A DNA stretch of 5,345 bases from Nanoarchaeota archaeon (GTDB lineage: Archaea > EX4484-52 > LFW-46): contig JAHILE010000042.1 in assembly GCA_018897155.1 (NCBI GenBank), forward strand, positions 1-5,345, in the 5' to 3' direction. A model generated the notes under the pieces. That model had not been told where the DNA came from and searched no databases. It worked only from the letters and a program-made list of their open reading frames with translations. Numbering within the stretch: the first letter of the stretch is position 1; each line of letters starts with the position of its first letter. The translations under genes were made by a program, and so were the position numbers. Positions 1-5,302 of this stretch are shown piece by piece.

Positions 1-78
1 ATCGAATTCAGGCGCAGTAATGCCTGTAAATGACCTGAAAGAATTCGTTTTTTTATACAGTTTTTCATAGGTTATCAT
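1..78 (-). CDS. Transposase, N-terminal fragment (cut by window edge)
   Basis: Reading the minus strand from the ATG at 78 gives 26 uninterrupted codons to the window edge, starting MITYEKL and containing FRSFTGIT followed by PEFD. This pattern (M-x-T-Y-E-K-L, then F-x-S-F-T-G-[IL]-T-x-x-E-F) is typical of the N-terminus of IS5-group DDE transposases, which cut and rejoin the ends of their insertion sequence. A strong SD (AGGGGAG, about six bases before the ATG) supports this start. The catalytic DDE residues lie outside the window, so neither the exact family nor intactness can be judged. The start codon and SD lie inside a perfect palindrome (76-101), suggesting translational control. The opposite strand is also open here (frame ending at 70) but has no recognisable product. 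Confidence 0.7.
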   Translation of the reverse strand, partial: MITYEKLYKKTNSFRSFTGITAPEFD

Positions 79-101
79 GTTATCTCCCCTGAGATAACAT
101 G
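76..101 (-). promoter_or_regulatory. Hairpin over the transposase ribosome binding site and start codon
   Basis: CATGTTATCTC and GAGATAACATG form a perfect 11-bp inverted repeat around a 4-base loop. In the minus-strand RNA the loop and the start of the 3' arm hold the SD AGGGGAG, and the 3' arm ends in the start codon ATG. A folded transcript would hide both. Read-through control of this kind is known for some bacterial insertion sequences, where transcription from outside completes the hairpin and blocks translation. On the plus strand the same palindrome is followed by GGTTTTTGG, so it could instead act as a terminator or as a DNA operator. Confidence 0.6.
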
Positions 102-182
102 GTTTTTGGAGTTTATGTGGTTAATTGCGCAAGAGGTTTAATCTCTGGAGAAATACCTAAATGAAAAAATATGAGGCATTAT

Positions 183-218
183 GCGCACCCCGCCGGGTCC
201 GCGCCGCCAAACGTGCGC
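183..218. other. GC-rich palindromic island
   Basis: In an AT-rich surrounding, this 36-base stretch is about 80 % G+C and is bounded by GCGCAC (183-188) and GTGCGC (213-218), which can pair as a 6-bp stem. The interior also has short self-complementary pieces such as CCCGCCGGG. It lies just upstream of the TATA box of the MNT gene. It could be the edge of a small mobile repeat, a structured RNA or a protein-binding site; nothing decides between these. A 51-codon plus-strand frame (161-316) crosses it but was not accepted as a gene. Confidence 0.35.
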
Positions 219-219
219 C

Positions 220-270
220 AAAAAGATATATAAATCCAGATTACCAAATAATAGGTAACGCATTACCAAA
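220..270 (+). promoter_or_regulatory. TATA box with overlapping operator-like half-sites for the MNT-HEPN pair
   Basis: TATATAAA at 227-234, preceded by an A-rich stretch (220-224) fitting a TFB recognition element, is a good archaeal promoter. Transcription would start about 25 bases downstream, near 255-260. Exactly there lie three half-sites: TTACC (241-245), GGTAA (254-258) and TTACC (263-267). ATTACCAAA occurs twice (240-248 and 262-270), 22 bases apart, about two helix turns. A repressor bound here would block initiation. The winged-helix domain encoded by the first gene is a natural candidate for autoregulation, which is inference. The remaining leader to the start codon is about 100 bases. 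Confidence 0.55.
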
Positions 271-284
271 AAAGAGGTATTTTC

Positions 285-360
285 AAGCGAAGTTTAAAAA
301 GCTTCGAACGAAGTGAGATGATTTTAAAGCGAAGTTTGAAAAGTTTCGAATGAGATGATT
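285..360 (+). repeat. Two tandem hairpin-forming repeats in the MNT leader
   Basis: Copy 1 (285-323) and copy 2 (327-360) share most bases and differ by a 5-base CGAAG insertion and a few substitutions. The copies are 42 bases apart. Each contains an 8-bp hairpin with a 3-base loop: 288-306 (CGAAGTTT pairing with the complementary 3' arm, one G-U) and 330-348 (same design, two G-U). The changes between copies keep the stems paired in RNA. Copy 1 also holds the perfect inverted repeat CTTCG-AA-CGAAG (302-313). The second hairpin ends 6 bases before one candidate start codon (355) and 15 before the preferred one (364), so an effect on translation is plausible. Confidence 0.6.
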
Positions 361-363
361 AAT

Positions 364-978
364 ATGCTGACAAAAGAGCAGTTAAAAATATTCGCGGTCT
401 TCAAAAAGGATATTTTCGCATCGCTGACATTCAAGCAGATTAAAGCGCAAAGCCTTCAGAAATCAAACAATATTGTCCAGCTTGCGCTGAAGGAATTCCA
501 AAAGCAGAACCTTCTTAATGCGCAAAAGACCGGCGATGTAACTGCTTATTCCCTAAATCTGGACAACAATATGGCATTATCATACCTGAATCTGATAAAC
601 GAGCTTGAACTATACGCAAACAAAAAGCTTCCGAAAGATATGCTAAAAGATATACAAAACAGAATTTTCAAATATTCCGAATTCTTCATACTTTTAGTTT
701 TCGGCAGCTACGCAGAAAACAAAGCAACGGAAAAATCCGACCTCGACATTGCACTTATCGCAGAATCTGAGCAGTCAAAAAAAGAAATGGCGCCATATAT
801 TGAAACCATAAAAAGAAGGGCGTTAATAAATATCGATTATCACATATTTACGCGCAAGGAATTTCTTGAAATGCTCCAGATTGACCAGCAAAATGTCGGC
901 AAGGAAATTTATCGGAAAAATATAATTTATTATGGATTGATAGAGTATTATAACCTGATATGGAGGGTGAAGAAATGA
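364..978 (+). CDS. Winged-helix/minimal nucleotidyltransferase (MNT) fusion, putative antitoxin
   Basis: Residues about 1-70 look like a winged helix-turn-helix DNA-binding domain. The second half is a DNA-polymerase-beta-type minimal nucleotidyltransferase. The motif GS-x10-DxD is complete (G114, S115, D126, D128) and a third acidic residue D158 lies in INIDYHIF, so the full metal-binding triad is present and the enzyme should be active. In characterised MNT-HEPN pairs the MNT partner neutralises the HEPN toxin by adding AMP to it. Here the target is inferred to be the protein encoded next, whose ATG overlaps this stop as ATGA. The ATG at 364 is preferred to that at 355, because GAGATGAT (352-359) resembles an SD at a suitable distance; the longer form adds only three residues. 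The DNA-binding domain suggests it also represses its own promoter. Confidence 0.82.
   Translation: MLTKEQLKIFAVFKKDIFASLTFKQIKAQSLQKSNNIVQLALKEFQKQNLLNAQKTGDVTAYSLNLDNNMALSYLNLINELELYANKKLPKDMLKDIQNRIFKYSEFFILLVFGSYAENKATEKSDLDIALIAESEQSKKEMAPYIETIKRRALINIDYHIFTRKEFLEMLQIDQQNVGKEIYRKNIIYYGLIEYYNLIWRVKK
962..970 (+). promoter_or_regulatory. Shine-Dalgarno site deciding the HEPN start
   Basis: GGAGGGTGA lies inside the last codons of the MNT gene, four bases before the ATG at 975. It is the strongest ribosome binding site in the window and fixes the HEPN start at 975. It suggests the HEPN protein is translated at least as well as the upstream MNT protein, whose own site is weak. Confidence 0.75.
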
Positions 979-1457
979 ATCCGATGGCAGAGATGTATCT
1001 TGAGCGCGCGGAAAATGAGTTTGCCGCCGCCGGAATGCTTATGGAGGTGTCCAGAAATCAAACGCTTCAGAAGGAGCAGTTCAGGATAGAAAAGAATTTT
1101 ACATTCTACAGCGCAGTCATAAGCCATTCATACTATTGCATCTTCTACTCGGCAAAAGCAATACTTTTAAGCGAGGGCATAAAAACAGACTCGCCGGACA
1201 TACATAAGAAAACCTTTGAAGCATTTGAAGCTTTCTTTGTCAAAACAGGAAAGCTTGACGTTCAATTGCTTATGATTTACAAAAAAATGATGCTTCGGGC
1301 AGAAGAATTGCTCGGCATCTATTCTTTAGAAAAAAAGAAGCGTGGAGAATATACTTATCAGAAGCTTCCGCAGGCAAATATGGAGCCGGCTGGAGAATCG
1401 CTTAAAAATGCGTCTTTATTCTTTAAGGCAATTAATGGAATTTTAAGGAAATTGTAA
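975..1457 (+). CDS. HEPN-domain protein, putative toxin partner of the MNT protein
   Basis: The 160-residue helical protein has the HEPN core: an N-terminal helix (MYLERAENEFAAAGML), then SHSYYCIFYSAKAILL, a linker, and a FFVKTG-x-LD segment before the last helices. This matches the archaeal HEPN group found beside minimal nucleotidyltransferases. The start at 975 is chosen over the ATG at 960 because GGAGGGTGA (962-970) is an excellent SD for it and it gives the classical 4-nt ATGA overlap with the upstream gene, implying translational coupling. HEPN toxins are usually RNases with an RX4-6H motif. Its only histidines are in SHSYY and DIHKK, and no arginine precedes either at the right distance. 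Instead KKKRGEYTYQ (about 120-129) sits where such a motif could be. It may be an inactive or differently acting HEPN protein, or a structural partner. Confidence 0.78.
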   Translation: MNPMAEMYLERAENEFAAAGMLMEVSRNQTLQKEQFRIEKNFTFYSAVISHSYYCIFYSAKAILLSEGIKTDSPDIHKKTFEAFEAFFVKTGKLDVQLLMIYKKMMLRAEELLGIYSLEKKKRGEYTYQKLPQANMEPAGESLKNASLFFKAINGILRKL

Positions 1458-1578
1458 AAACGTCAGATAAAAACTGAAGCGTGATCTCAAATTTTTTGAG
1501 TTATCGGATAAAATCGGACAACTAAGACCATCATCTCAGACGAAAAATTCTATGAAATTGATTGCGAGTAGTCCTTAA
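1458..1578. terminator. Convergent intergenic region, possible two-way terminator
   Basis: The HEPN gene (plus) and the ATP synthase B gene (minus) end facing each other across 121 bases. CTCAAA-TTT-TTTGAG (1486-1500) is a 6-bp inverted repeat whose centre contains a T6 run on the plus strand and an A-run/T-run mix on the minus strand. Other T-rich tracts occur on the minus strand below it (around 1543-1547). Archaeal termination needs mainly T-runs, so this region can plausibly stop transcription from both sides. No gene is visible here. Confidence 0.35.
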
Positions 1579-2943
1579 TCATTTCCCCCAATACAATTCT
1601 CTCATTTCAGGCTTGATTCTTGTAAGATGCTCTTTTGGCATTTCAGACATAAGTTTCCATGCGACTGTCAGAGTGTCTTTTATCGAACGGTCCTCTTTCT
1701 TTCCCTGGCGCACGAATTTATCCTCAAATGCCTCTGCGAATTTCAGAAGCTTTCGGTCTTTTTCAGAAAGCGCTTCTTCGCCTACAATCGCTACAAGCCC
1801 TCTTAAATCCCTGCCTTCTGCGTAGTTCGCATACAGCTGGTCAGACACTGATTTGTGGTCATCGCGCGTCTTGTCCTTTCCTATGCCCATGTTCATCAGC
1901 CTTGAAAGCGACGGAAGAATATCTATAGGCGGATAAATGCCTTTCCTGTGCAGTTCTCTTGAAAGTGTAATCTGGCCTTCTGTGATGTATCCTGTTAAGT
2001 CCGGAATTGGGTGTGTTATATCATCTCCTGACATTGTCAGAATCGGAATCTGGGTTATCGAGCCTTTTCTGTTTTTTATCATTCCTGCCCGTTCATATAT
2101 TGTCGCAAGATCTGTGTACATGTAACCCGGATATCCTCGTCTGCCAGGTATTTCTTCTCTAGCAGCACCGATTTCACGAAGAGATTCGCAGTAATTGCTC
2201 ATGTCTGTAAGTATGACAAGAACGTGCATGTCTTTTTCGAATGCAAGATATTCTGCAGCAGTGAGTGCCATTCTTGGCGTAACAATTCGCTCGACTGCCG
2301 GGTCGTTTGCAAGGTTCAAAAATACTACTGCCCGCTCAAGCGCGCCAGTCTTTTCAAAATCCGCCATAAAGTATTGTGCCTCTTCATTCGTAATTCCCAT
2401 CGCCGCGAACACAACAGCGAAAGCTCCTTTTTGCCCCACGACTTTTGCCTGCCTTGCAATCTGAAGCGCGATTTCGTTATGCGGAAGTCCTGAGCCTGAG
2501 AAAATAGGAAGTTTCTGGCCTCTGACAAGCGTGTTTGTCGCATCGATTGTCGAAATTCCGGTCTGGATAAAATCAGAAGGCGATGCCCTTGAATAAGGAT
2601 TTATTGCCGCGCCCATGATGTCACGCCGCTCTTCAGGAATAATCTCAGGGCCGCCGTCTATAGGCTTTCCTGCTCCTGAAAGAATTCTTCCGAGCATTTC
2701 GCCGGATACCGGCAATTTTATTGTTTCTCCAAGAAATCTGACTCTGGCTTCCCTATCAACTGCAGAAGTTCCTTCGAAAAGCTGGATTACTACAATATCT
2801 TTTGAAGTATCAAGAACCTGCCCGCTTTTTGTTTCGCCGTTTGAAAGCGCGATTTTAACGACTTCGCCATAGCCTACAGGCTCTGTTTTTTCGACAAATA
2901 CAAGAGGCCCTGCGACCCTGCTGATTGTTTTATATTCTTTCAT
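1579..2943 (-). CDS. atpB: A/V-type ATP synthase subunit B
   Basis: This is the 454-residue non-catalytic B subunit of the archaeal A1Ao ATP synthase, the usual length for the family. It alternates with catalytic A subunits in the cytoplasmic A3B3 head that couples ion flow to ATP synthesis. In order it shows an N-terminal beta-barrel (about 1-70), the nucleotide-binding core with the B-type replacement of the P-loop, SGSGLPHNE (149-157), and the alpha/beta signature [11 protein letters not shown] (338-348), where R348 fits the arginine finger offered to the A subunit. A helical C-terminal domain ends in RELYWGK. The start is supported by GGTG six bases upstream (2950-2953). Subunit A is not upstream and subunit D is not downstream, as they would be in the common archaeal ATPase operon. 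It has its own promoter-like sequence. Confidence 0.97.
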   Translation of the reverse strand: MKEYKTISRVAGPLVFVEKTEPVGYGEVVKIALSNGETKSGQVLDTSKDIVVIQLFEGTSAVDREARVRFLGETIKLPVSGEMLGRILSGAGKPIDGGPEIIPEERRDIMGAAINPYSRASPSDFIQTGISTIDATNTLVRGQKLPIFSGSGLPHNEIALQIARQAKVVGQKGAFAVVFAAMGITNEEAQYFMADFEKTGALERAVVFLNLANDPAVERIVTPRMALTAAEYLAFEKDMHVLVILTDMSNYCESLREIGAAREEIPGRRGYPGYMYTDLATIYERAGMIKNRKGSITQIPILTMSGDDITHPIPDLTGYITEGQITLSRELHRKGIYPPIDILPSLSRLMNMGIGKDKTRDDHKSVSDQLYANYAEGRDLRGLVAIVGEEALSEKDRKLLKFAEAFEDKFVRQGKKEDRSIKDTLTVAWKLMSEMPKEHLTRIKPEMRELYWGK

Positions 2944-2949
2944 AAATTA

Positions 2950-3002
2950 CACCAGAGAATAATCTGCTTTCAAAAATATGGGACAGAAGCTTTATATTAA
3001 TT
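2950..3002 (-). promoter_or_regulatory. Promoter and ribosome binding site of atpB
   Basis: On the minus strand TTAATATAAA (3000-2991) resembles an archaeal TATA box. The expected start of transcription is near 2970, giving a leader of about 27 bases with the SD GGTG at 2953-2950. This falls in the 97-base gap after the archease stop, so atpB is probably transcribed separately from the operon upstream of it, although read-through is not excluded. Confidence 0.5.
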
Positions 3003-3040
3003 GAGTTAATCGATGAAAACGTGCATTACTTGAATCTGTA

Positions 3041-3487
3041 TTATATGTCGCACACAACTTGCAGCACCCAGCCCTTTTTGCTGCTCGATATCTTCATCTC
3101 GTTGTATGTGACTGCCTTGACATTGTTATGGGCTTCATATTTTTGGCCGAGTTTGTCGCCGAGCGCGGTTGCTTCTACGGAATATTTGCCGTCCGTATCA
3201 TCGACTTTTGATACAATCACTTCATGCGCGACAAAACCTTCTCCGTCAAGAAGGACAAGGAATTTCACAAGAAAATCATATAGCAGCGCTTCAAGGCTTT
3301 CGGCTTCTGCGGATATTTTCCGTTCAATTATTGGCTTTATCTTTTCTGTGTTTGTCATCACATTGAACATGGCAAGGGATGCATTTGCGAACGCTTCTTC
3401 AAGCGTTTTTCCGTATGCCTGAAACTTCACATCCGCTGTTTTCGGGAAAAATTTGAACTGCTCGCTACTGTTTTTTACAATTTTCAT
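3041..3487 (-). CDS. Archease, RtcB RNA ligase activator
   Basis: Archease speeds guanylylation and turnover of the RtcB RNA ligase, which joins tRNA exon halves and repairs broken RNA. The 148-residue protein has the family pattern TADVKFQAYGKTLEEAF (17-33), ASLAMFNVMT, LLYDFLVKFLVLLDGEGF (68-85), VKAVTYNEM (123-131) and the C-terminal WVLQVVCDI. D19 and D147 with the terminal residue fit the acidic metal site of the family. Two positions differ from the usual sequence: K16 stands where EHTAD-type archeases have histidine, and N129 stands where TYH is common. The ATG follows the stop of the glycosylase gene directly, with GAGG upstream, so the two are cotranscribed. RtcB itself is not in the window. 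Confidence 0.93.
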   Translation of the reverse strand: MKIVKNSSEQFKFFPKTADVKFQAYGKTLEEAFANASLAMFNVMTNTEKIKPIIERKISAEAESLEALLYDFLVKFLVLLDGEGFVAHEVIVSKVDDTDGKYSVEATALGDKLGQKYEAHNNVKAVTYNEMKISSSKKGWVLQVVCDI

Positions 3488-4117
3488 TCATTTCGCCTCA
3501 TCCATAGTAGTACCGCTTTCATGCGCCCATATCAGAATGTCGAATTCATCCATCGATATTCCAATAGTTTCACAGAATACTTTTAACTTCTCTTCTATTT
3601 CAAGATATGTTCTCTTTGAAATAGACTTTGGTATATTATCTATGGCGCCAAGCGTTTTTAAGTTTTTCAGAATGTGCCGGTCAAGTATGGCGAGGCCGCA
3701 AAAACCGACATTGCGCAGGAAATGCGACGATTCTTTCCAGCCAAGCCCCTTGAAATAACGGCTGTTGTTTGCGATTTTTTCGCGAAGTTCGAAAGCATTG
3801 CCTGAAAGGTATTTGCTGAGGTTGATTTCATTCGCAATTAGGTTCGCGCGATTATGCATGAGAAACTTCTTTTTGTTCTCGCAATACCGCACGCCTTGAA
3901 CACATTCGCCGATAATTCCTGTTTGCAGAAATTTGGTCTCTTCAAGCTGCTTTTGCGCGATTCTTCCGGCTTTTGCCGAGCCGTTTGCGGTCATGATGCA
4001 ATAGCACATTTCGTAGAAAATCTGCTCATGCGTGCGAATTTTTTCGAAGTTCAAAAGGCGCAGTTTTATTGCGGATTTTTTAAGGTCATACTCTGCTTTT
4101 AGCGATTTAATATCCAT
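3488..4117 (-). CDS. ogg: 8-oxoguanine DNA glycosylase/AP lyase, Ogg2 family
   Basis: This base-excision repair enzyme removes 8-oxoguanine from DNA and nicks the abasic site. The helix-hairpin-helix core reads FKGLGWKESSHFLRNVG (about 121-137) followed by AILDRHILKNL. K128 is the Schiff-base lysine and D146 the catalytic aspartate, in the same arrangement as Methanocaldococcus Ogg. The N-terminal half has the family segment CYCIMTANGSAKAG. The ATG at 4117 is preferred to the upstream one at 4141: it gives 209 residues (usual family length), overlaps the hydrolase stop by one base (TAATG), and has GAGGTG at a suitable distance. W197 and a C-terminal lysine, both implicated in recognising the oxidised base, are present, but three more residues than in the Methanocaldococcus enzyme separate them. 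Confidence 0.93.
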   Translation of the reverse strand: MDIKSLKAEYDLKKSAIKLRLLNFEKIRTHEQIFYEMCYCIMTANGSAKAGRIAQKQLEETKFLQTGIIGECVQGVRYCENKKKFLMHNRANLIANEINLSKYLSGNAFELREKIANNSRYFKGLGWKESSHFLRNVGFCGLAILDRHILKNLKTLGAIDNIPKSISKRTYLEIEEKLKVFCETIGISMDEFDILIWAHESGTTMDEAK

Positions 4118-4878
4118 TACGTAAGCCACCTCAAGAACCATTTTACAGTTTCGTTTATCAACTGCATCGTGTTATTATATCCGGCAAAATGGTGGTCTGC
4201 GCCGTTGATTATAACAAGTTTCTTCGGCTCATTGGCTTTCTCTGTGAGCTCCTTTGAGCTGCTGATATTTACCCGGTCATCTGCAGTGCCGTGAATAACA
4301 AGAAGCGGCGCATTAATTTTGCTAATCTCTTCAATCGGCCTGAACTGCTTCATTTCGTCAAAATATGGCTTTTTTATTTTATGGCTTGCGCGCTCGGCAA
4401 ATCCGGATTTTTCCGCTTCCTTAAGCGATAGTATGAACTCCGCGGAAAGCTTCGTGTAGTCGGCAACAGGCGCAAAAAGGACAATTGCTTTGAGATCTTT
4501 GTTTTTTGCAGCCTCAAGAATCGCGATTTCGCCGCCGAGGGAATGTCCCACGATACCGATTTTGTTTATGTCTGCAAAGGTCTGTTTTTTCAGATAATTT
4601 ATCGCGCATTCGAGATCATCAAGCTCTTGAATTATTGAAACATCATCCATTTCCCCTTCGCTGTCTCCATGCCCAGAAAAGTCGAACCGAAACACTGCAA
4701 AGCCATTTTTGCAAAGTGCCCTTGCAAGGCGTACGCGCAAGCGGTATTTTCCGATTTTGTCGCCGGAAAATCCGTGGCATAGAATAACTGCGGGTGCATT
4801 TTTAGTAATTTCGGGAGTATGCAAAATTCCGGCAAGATTCTGTTTTTTTGAATTTTTGAAAGAAATTACGTTTTCCAT
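4117..4878 (-). CDS. Alpha/beta hydrolase (serine hydrolase, probable esterase/acylpeptidase type)
   Basis: The 253-residue protein has a complete alpha/beta-hydrolase catalytic set: the oxyanion-hole HGF (35-37), FSGHGDSEG (67-75), the nucleophile elbow GHSLGG with S113, the acid D200 in HGTADDRV, and the base H229 in GADHHF. There is no signal peptide or membrane segment, so it is cytoplasmic. The substrate cannot be read from sequence; relatives are annotated as esterases, lipases or dienelactone-hydrolase-like enzymes. The ATG at 4878 is preferred because GGTG lies six bases upstream and MENVISFKN fits the usual beginning of the fold. An alternative ATG at 4890 adds four residues. It is the first protein gene of the operon with ogg and archease and begins 28 bases after the tRNA gene. 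Confidence 0.9.
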   Translation of the reverse strand: MENVISFKNSKKQNLAGILHTPEITKNAPAVILCHGFSGDKIGKYRLRVRLARALCKNGFAVFRFDFSGHGDSEGEMDDVSIIQELDDLECAINYLKKQTFADINKIGIVGHSLGGEIAILEAAKNKDLKAIVLFAPVADYTKLSAEFILSLKEAEKSGFAERASHKIKKPYFDEMKQFRPIEEISKINAPLLVIHGTADDRVNISSSKELTEKANEPKKLVIINGADHHFAGYNNTMQLINETVKWFLRWLT

Positions 4879-4892
4879 TAGAGACACCATAG

Positions 4893-4905
4893 AAAAAATG
4901 AAAAA
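4893..4905 (-). terminator. T-rich 3' trailer of tRNA-His
   Basis: Directly after the tRNA, minus-strand RNA reads CTTTTTCATTTTTTC, with runs of five and six T. Such tracts terminate archaeal RNA polymerase. They lie between the tRNA and the hydrolase start, so they could stop most tRNA transcripts and leave weaker read-through for the operon. Confidence 0.45.
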
Positions 4906-4906
4906 G

Positions 4907-4981
4907 GGTGAGGGGCGGGATTTGAACCCACGTATGGGGATCCACAGTCCCCAGGACTAACCAGGCTATCTTACCCCCACC
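4907..4981 (-). tRNA. tRNA-His (anticodon GUG)
   Basis: The minus strand folds into a full cloverleaf. The acceptor GTGGGGG pairs with CCCTCAC (one G-U), and the anticodon stem GGGGA/TCCCC carries loop CTGTGGA, anticodon GTG. The T-arm is GTGGG-TTCAAAT-CCCGC. G-1 (4981) opposite C73 (4907) is the identity mark of tRNA-His and is encoded in the gene. The 3' CCA is not encoded and must be added. There is no intron. The D-stem has an A-C mismatch at the 10-25 position followed by three pairs, slightly unusual. The D-loop has the GG pair (CCTGGTTA). Confidence 0.95.
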
Positions 4982-5004
4982 ACAAGTACTATAAGAAATA
5001 GAGT

Positions 5005-5030
5005 GAGAAGTTTAATAATATTACTTTAGC
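5005..5030 (-). promoter_or_regulatory. Probable promoter of tRNA-His (and the downstream operon)
   Basis: AAAGTAATATTATTAAAC on the minus strand contains a TATA-like stretch around 5011-5021, roughly 30-35 bases before the tRNA 5' end. That fits a transcript starting a few bases upstream of the mature tRNA. No TATA box can lie between the tRNA and the hydrolase start, so this may also supply transcription of the hydrolase-ogg-archease genes. Confidence 0.4.
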
Positions 5031-5053
5031 TGAAGAATTGCGTATTTCCGCGT

Positions 5054-5236
5054 TTAAGGCTTTACTCTAATAAAAAAGAATGTATTTTCCTCTGAGCCGG
5101 TATTTTCAATTTTATGGACTTTATTTGAAGGGATGTATATTAAGTCATTTTTCCTATATTCCATTTTTGCGTCATCTTCAAATAAAATACCCCCATTTCC
5201 TTTTAACTTAACCTCGCCACTTCTGCATAGCTTCCG
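5054..5236 (-). pseudogene. Cupin-domain protein, C-terminal fragment
   Basis: Sixty codons before the stop at 5056-5054 encode SGEVKLKGNGG, a short hairpin segment, then NDLIYIPSNKVHKIEN and a C-terminal strand ENTFFFIRV. NDLIYIPSNKVHKIEN matches cupin motif 2 (G-x5-P-x-G-x2-H-x3-N) with asparagine in place of both glycines; its histidine is a metal ligand in active cupins. Upstream in the same frame a TAG (5239-5237) and a TAA (5275-5273) interrupt, and no good ATG precedes the cupin core. Motif 1 with its HxH is missing. The gene is therefore broken, truncated by an insertion or deletion, or misread in assembly. The MEEI before the TAG keeps cupin-like spacing to GEV, so nonsense decay is possible. 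Confidence 0.6.
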
Positions 5237-5266
5237 CTAAATTTCTTCCATTTCATAGTTTGCCAC

Positions 5267-5302
5267 TTGCGGTTACCACCGCAAATTAAGGGGTTTATCC
5301 CC
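5267..5302. repeat. Two adjacent strong palindromes upstream of the cupin fragment
   Basis: TTGCGGT-TACC-ACCGCAA (5267-5284) is a perfect 7-bp stem with a 4-base loop. GGGG-TTTAT-CCCC (5290-5302) is a second stem of 4 bp, only five bases away. Paired hairpins like these are common near the ends of IS200/IS605-type elements and in structured RNAs. They fall in the region where the cupin frame is interrupted, so they may mark the edge of an inserted or decayed mobile element whose body lies beyond the window. Confidence 0.45.

Noticed and set aside
2-70. Plus-strand open frame ending in a stop at 68-70, followed by the hairpin as a possible terminator
   Set aside because: The product is not recognisable, while the minus strand over the same bases gives a clear transposase N-terminus with SD and ATG.
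151-282. AAATACCT/AGGTATTT as terminal inverted repeats of a small 132-base mobile element
   Set aside because: Eight matching bases in a region of this size are expected by chance, and no flanking target duplication is visible.
161-316. 51-codon basic plus-strand reading frame (MKKYEAL...) with GGAG 10 bases upstream
   Set aside because: It crosses the GC-rich island, the TATA box, the operator-like sites and the first hairpin repeat, its codon use shifts abruptly, and it resembles no family I know. Coding is unlikely.
255-353. Plus-strand frame reading the tandem repeat as a repeated peptide (KRSLKSFE)
   Set aside because: It has no upstream start codon, and the repeat is better explained by its RNA hairpins.
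240-360. CRISPR-like array from the direct repeats
   Set aside because: There are only two copies of each repeat, with unequal short spacers and no cas genes nearby.
1562-2872. Several plus-strand and alternate minus-strand open frames inside the ATP synthase gene
   Set aside because: They are shadows of a well-conserved 454-residue protein and have no recognisable products.
5205-5256. Short minus-strand frame MKWKKFSGSYAEVARLS as an independent small gene
   Set aside because: It has only 17 codons, no good SD and overlaps the broken cupin frame; it was kept only as part of the mobile-element question.
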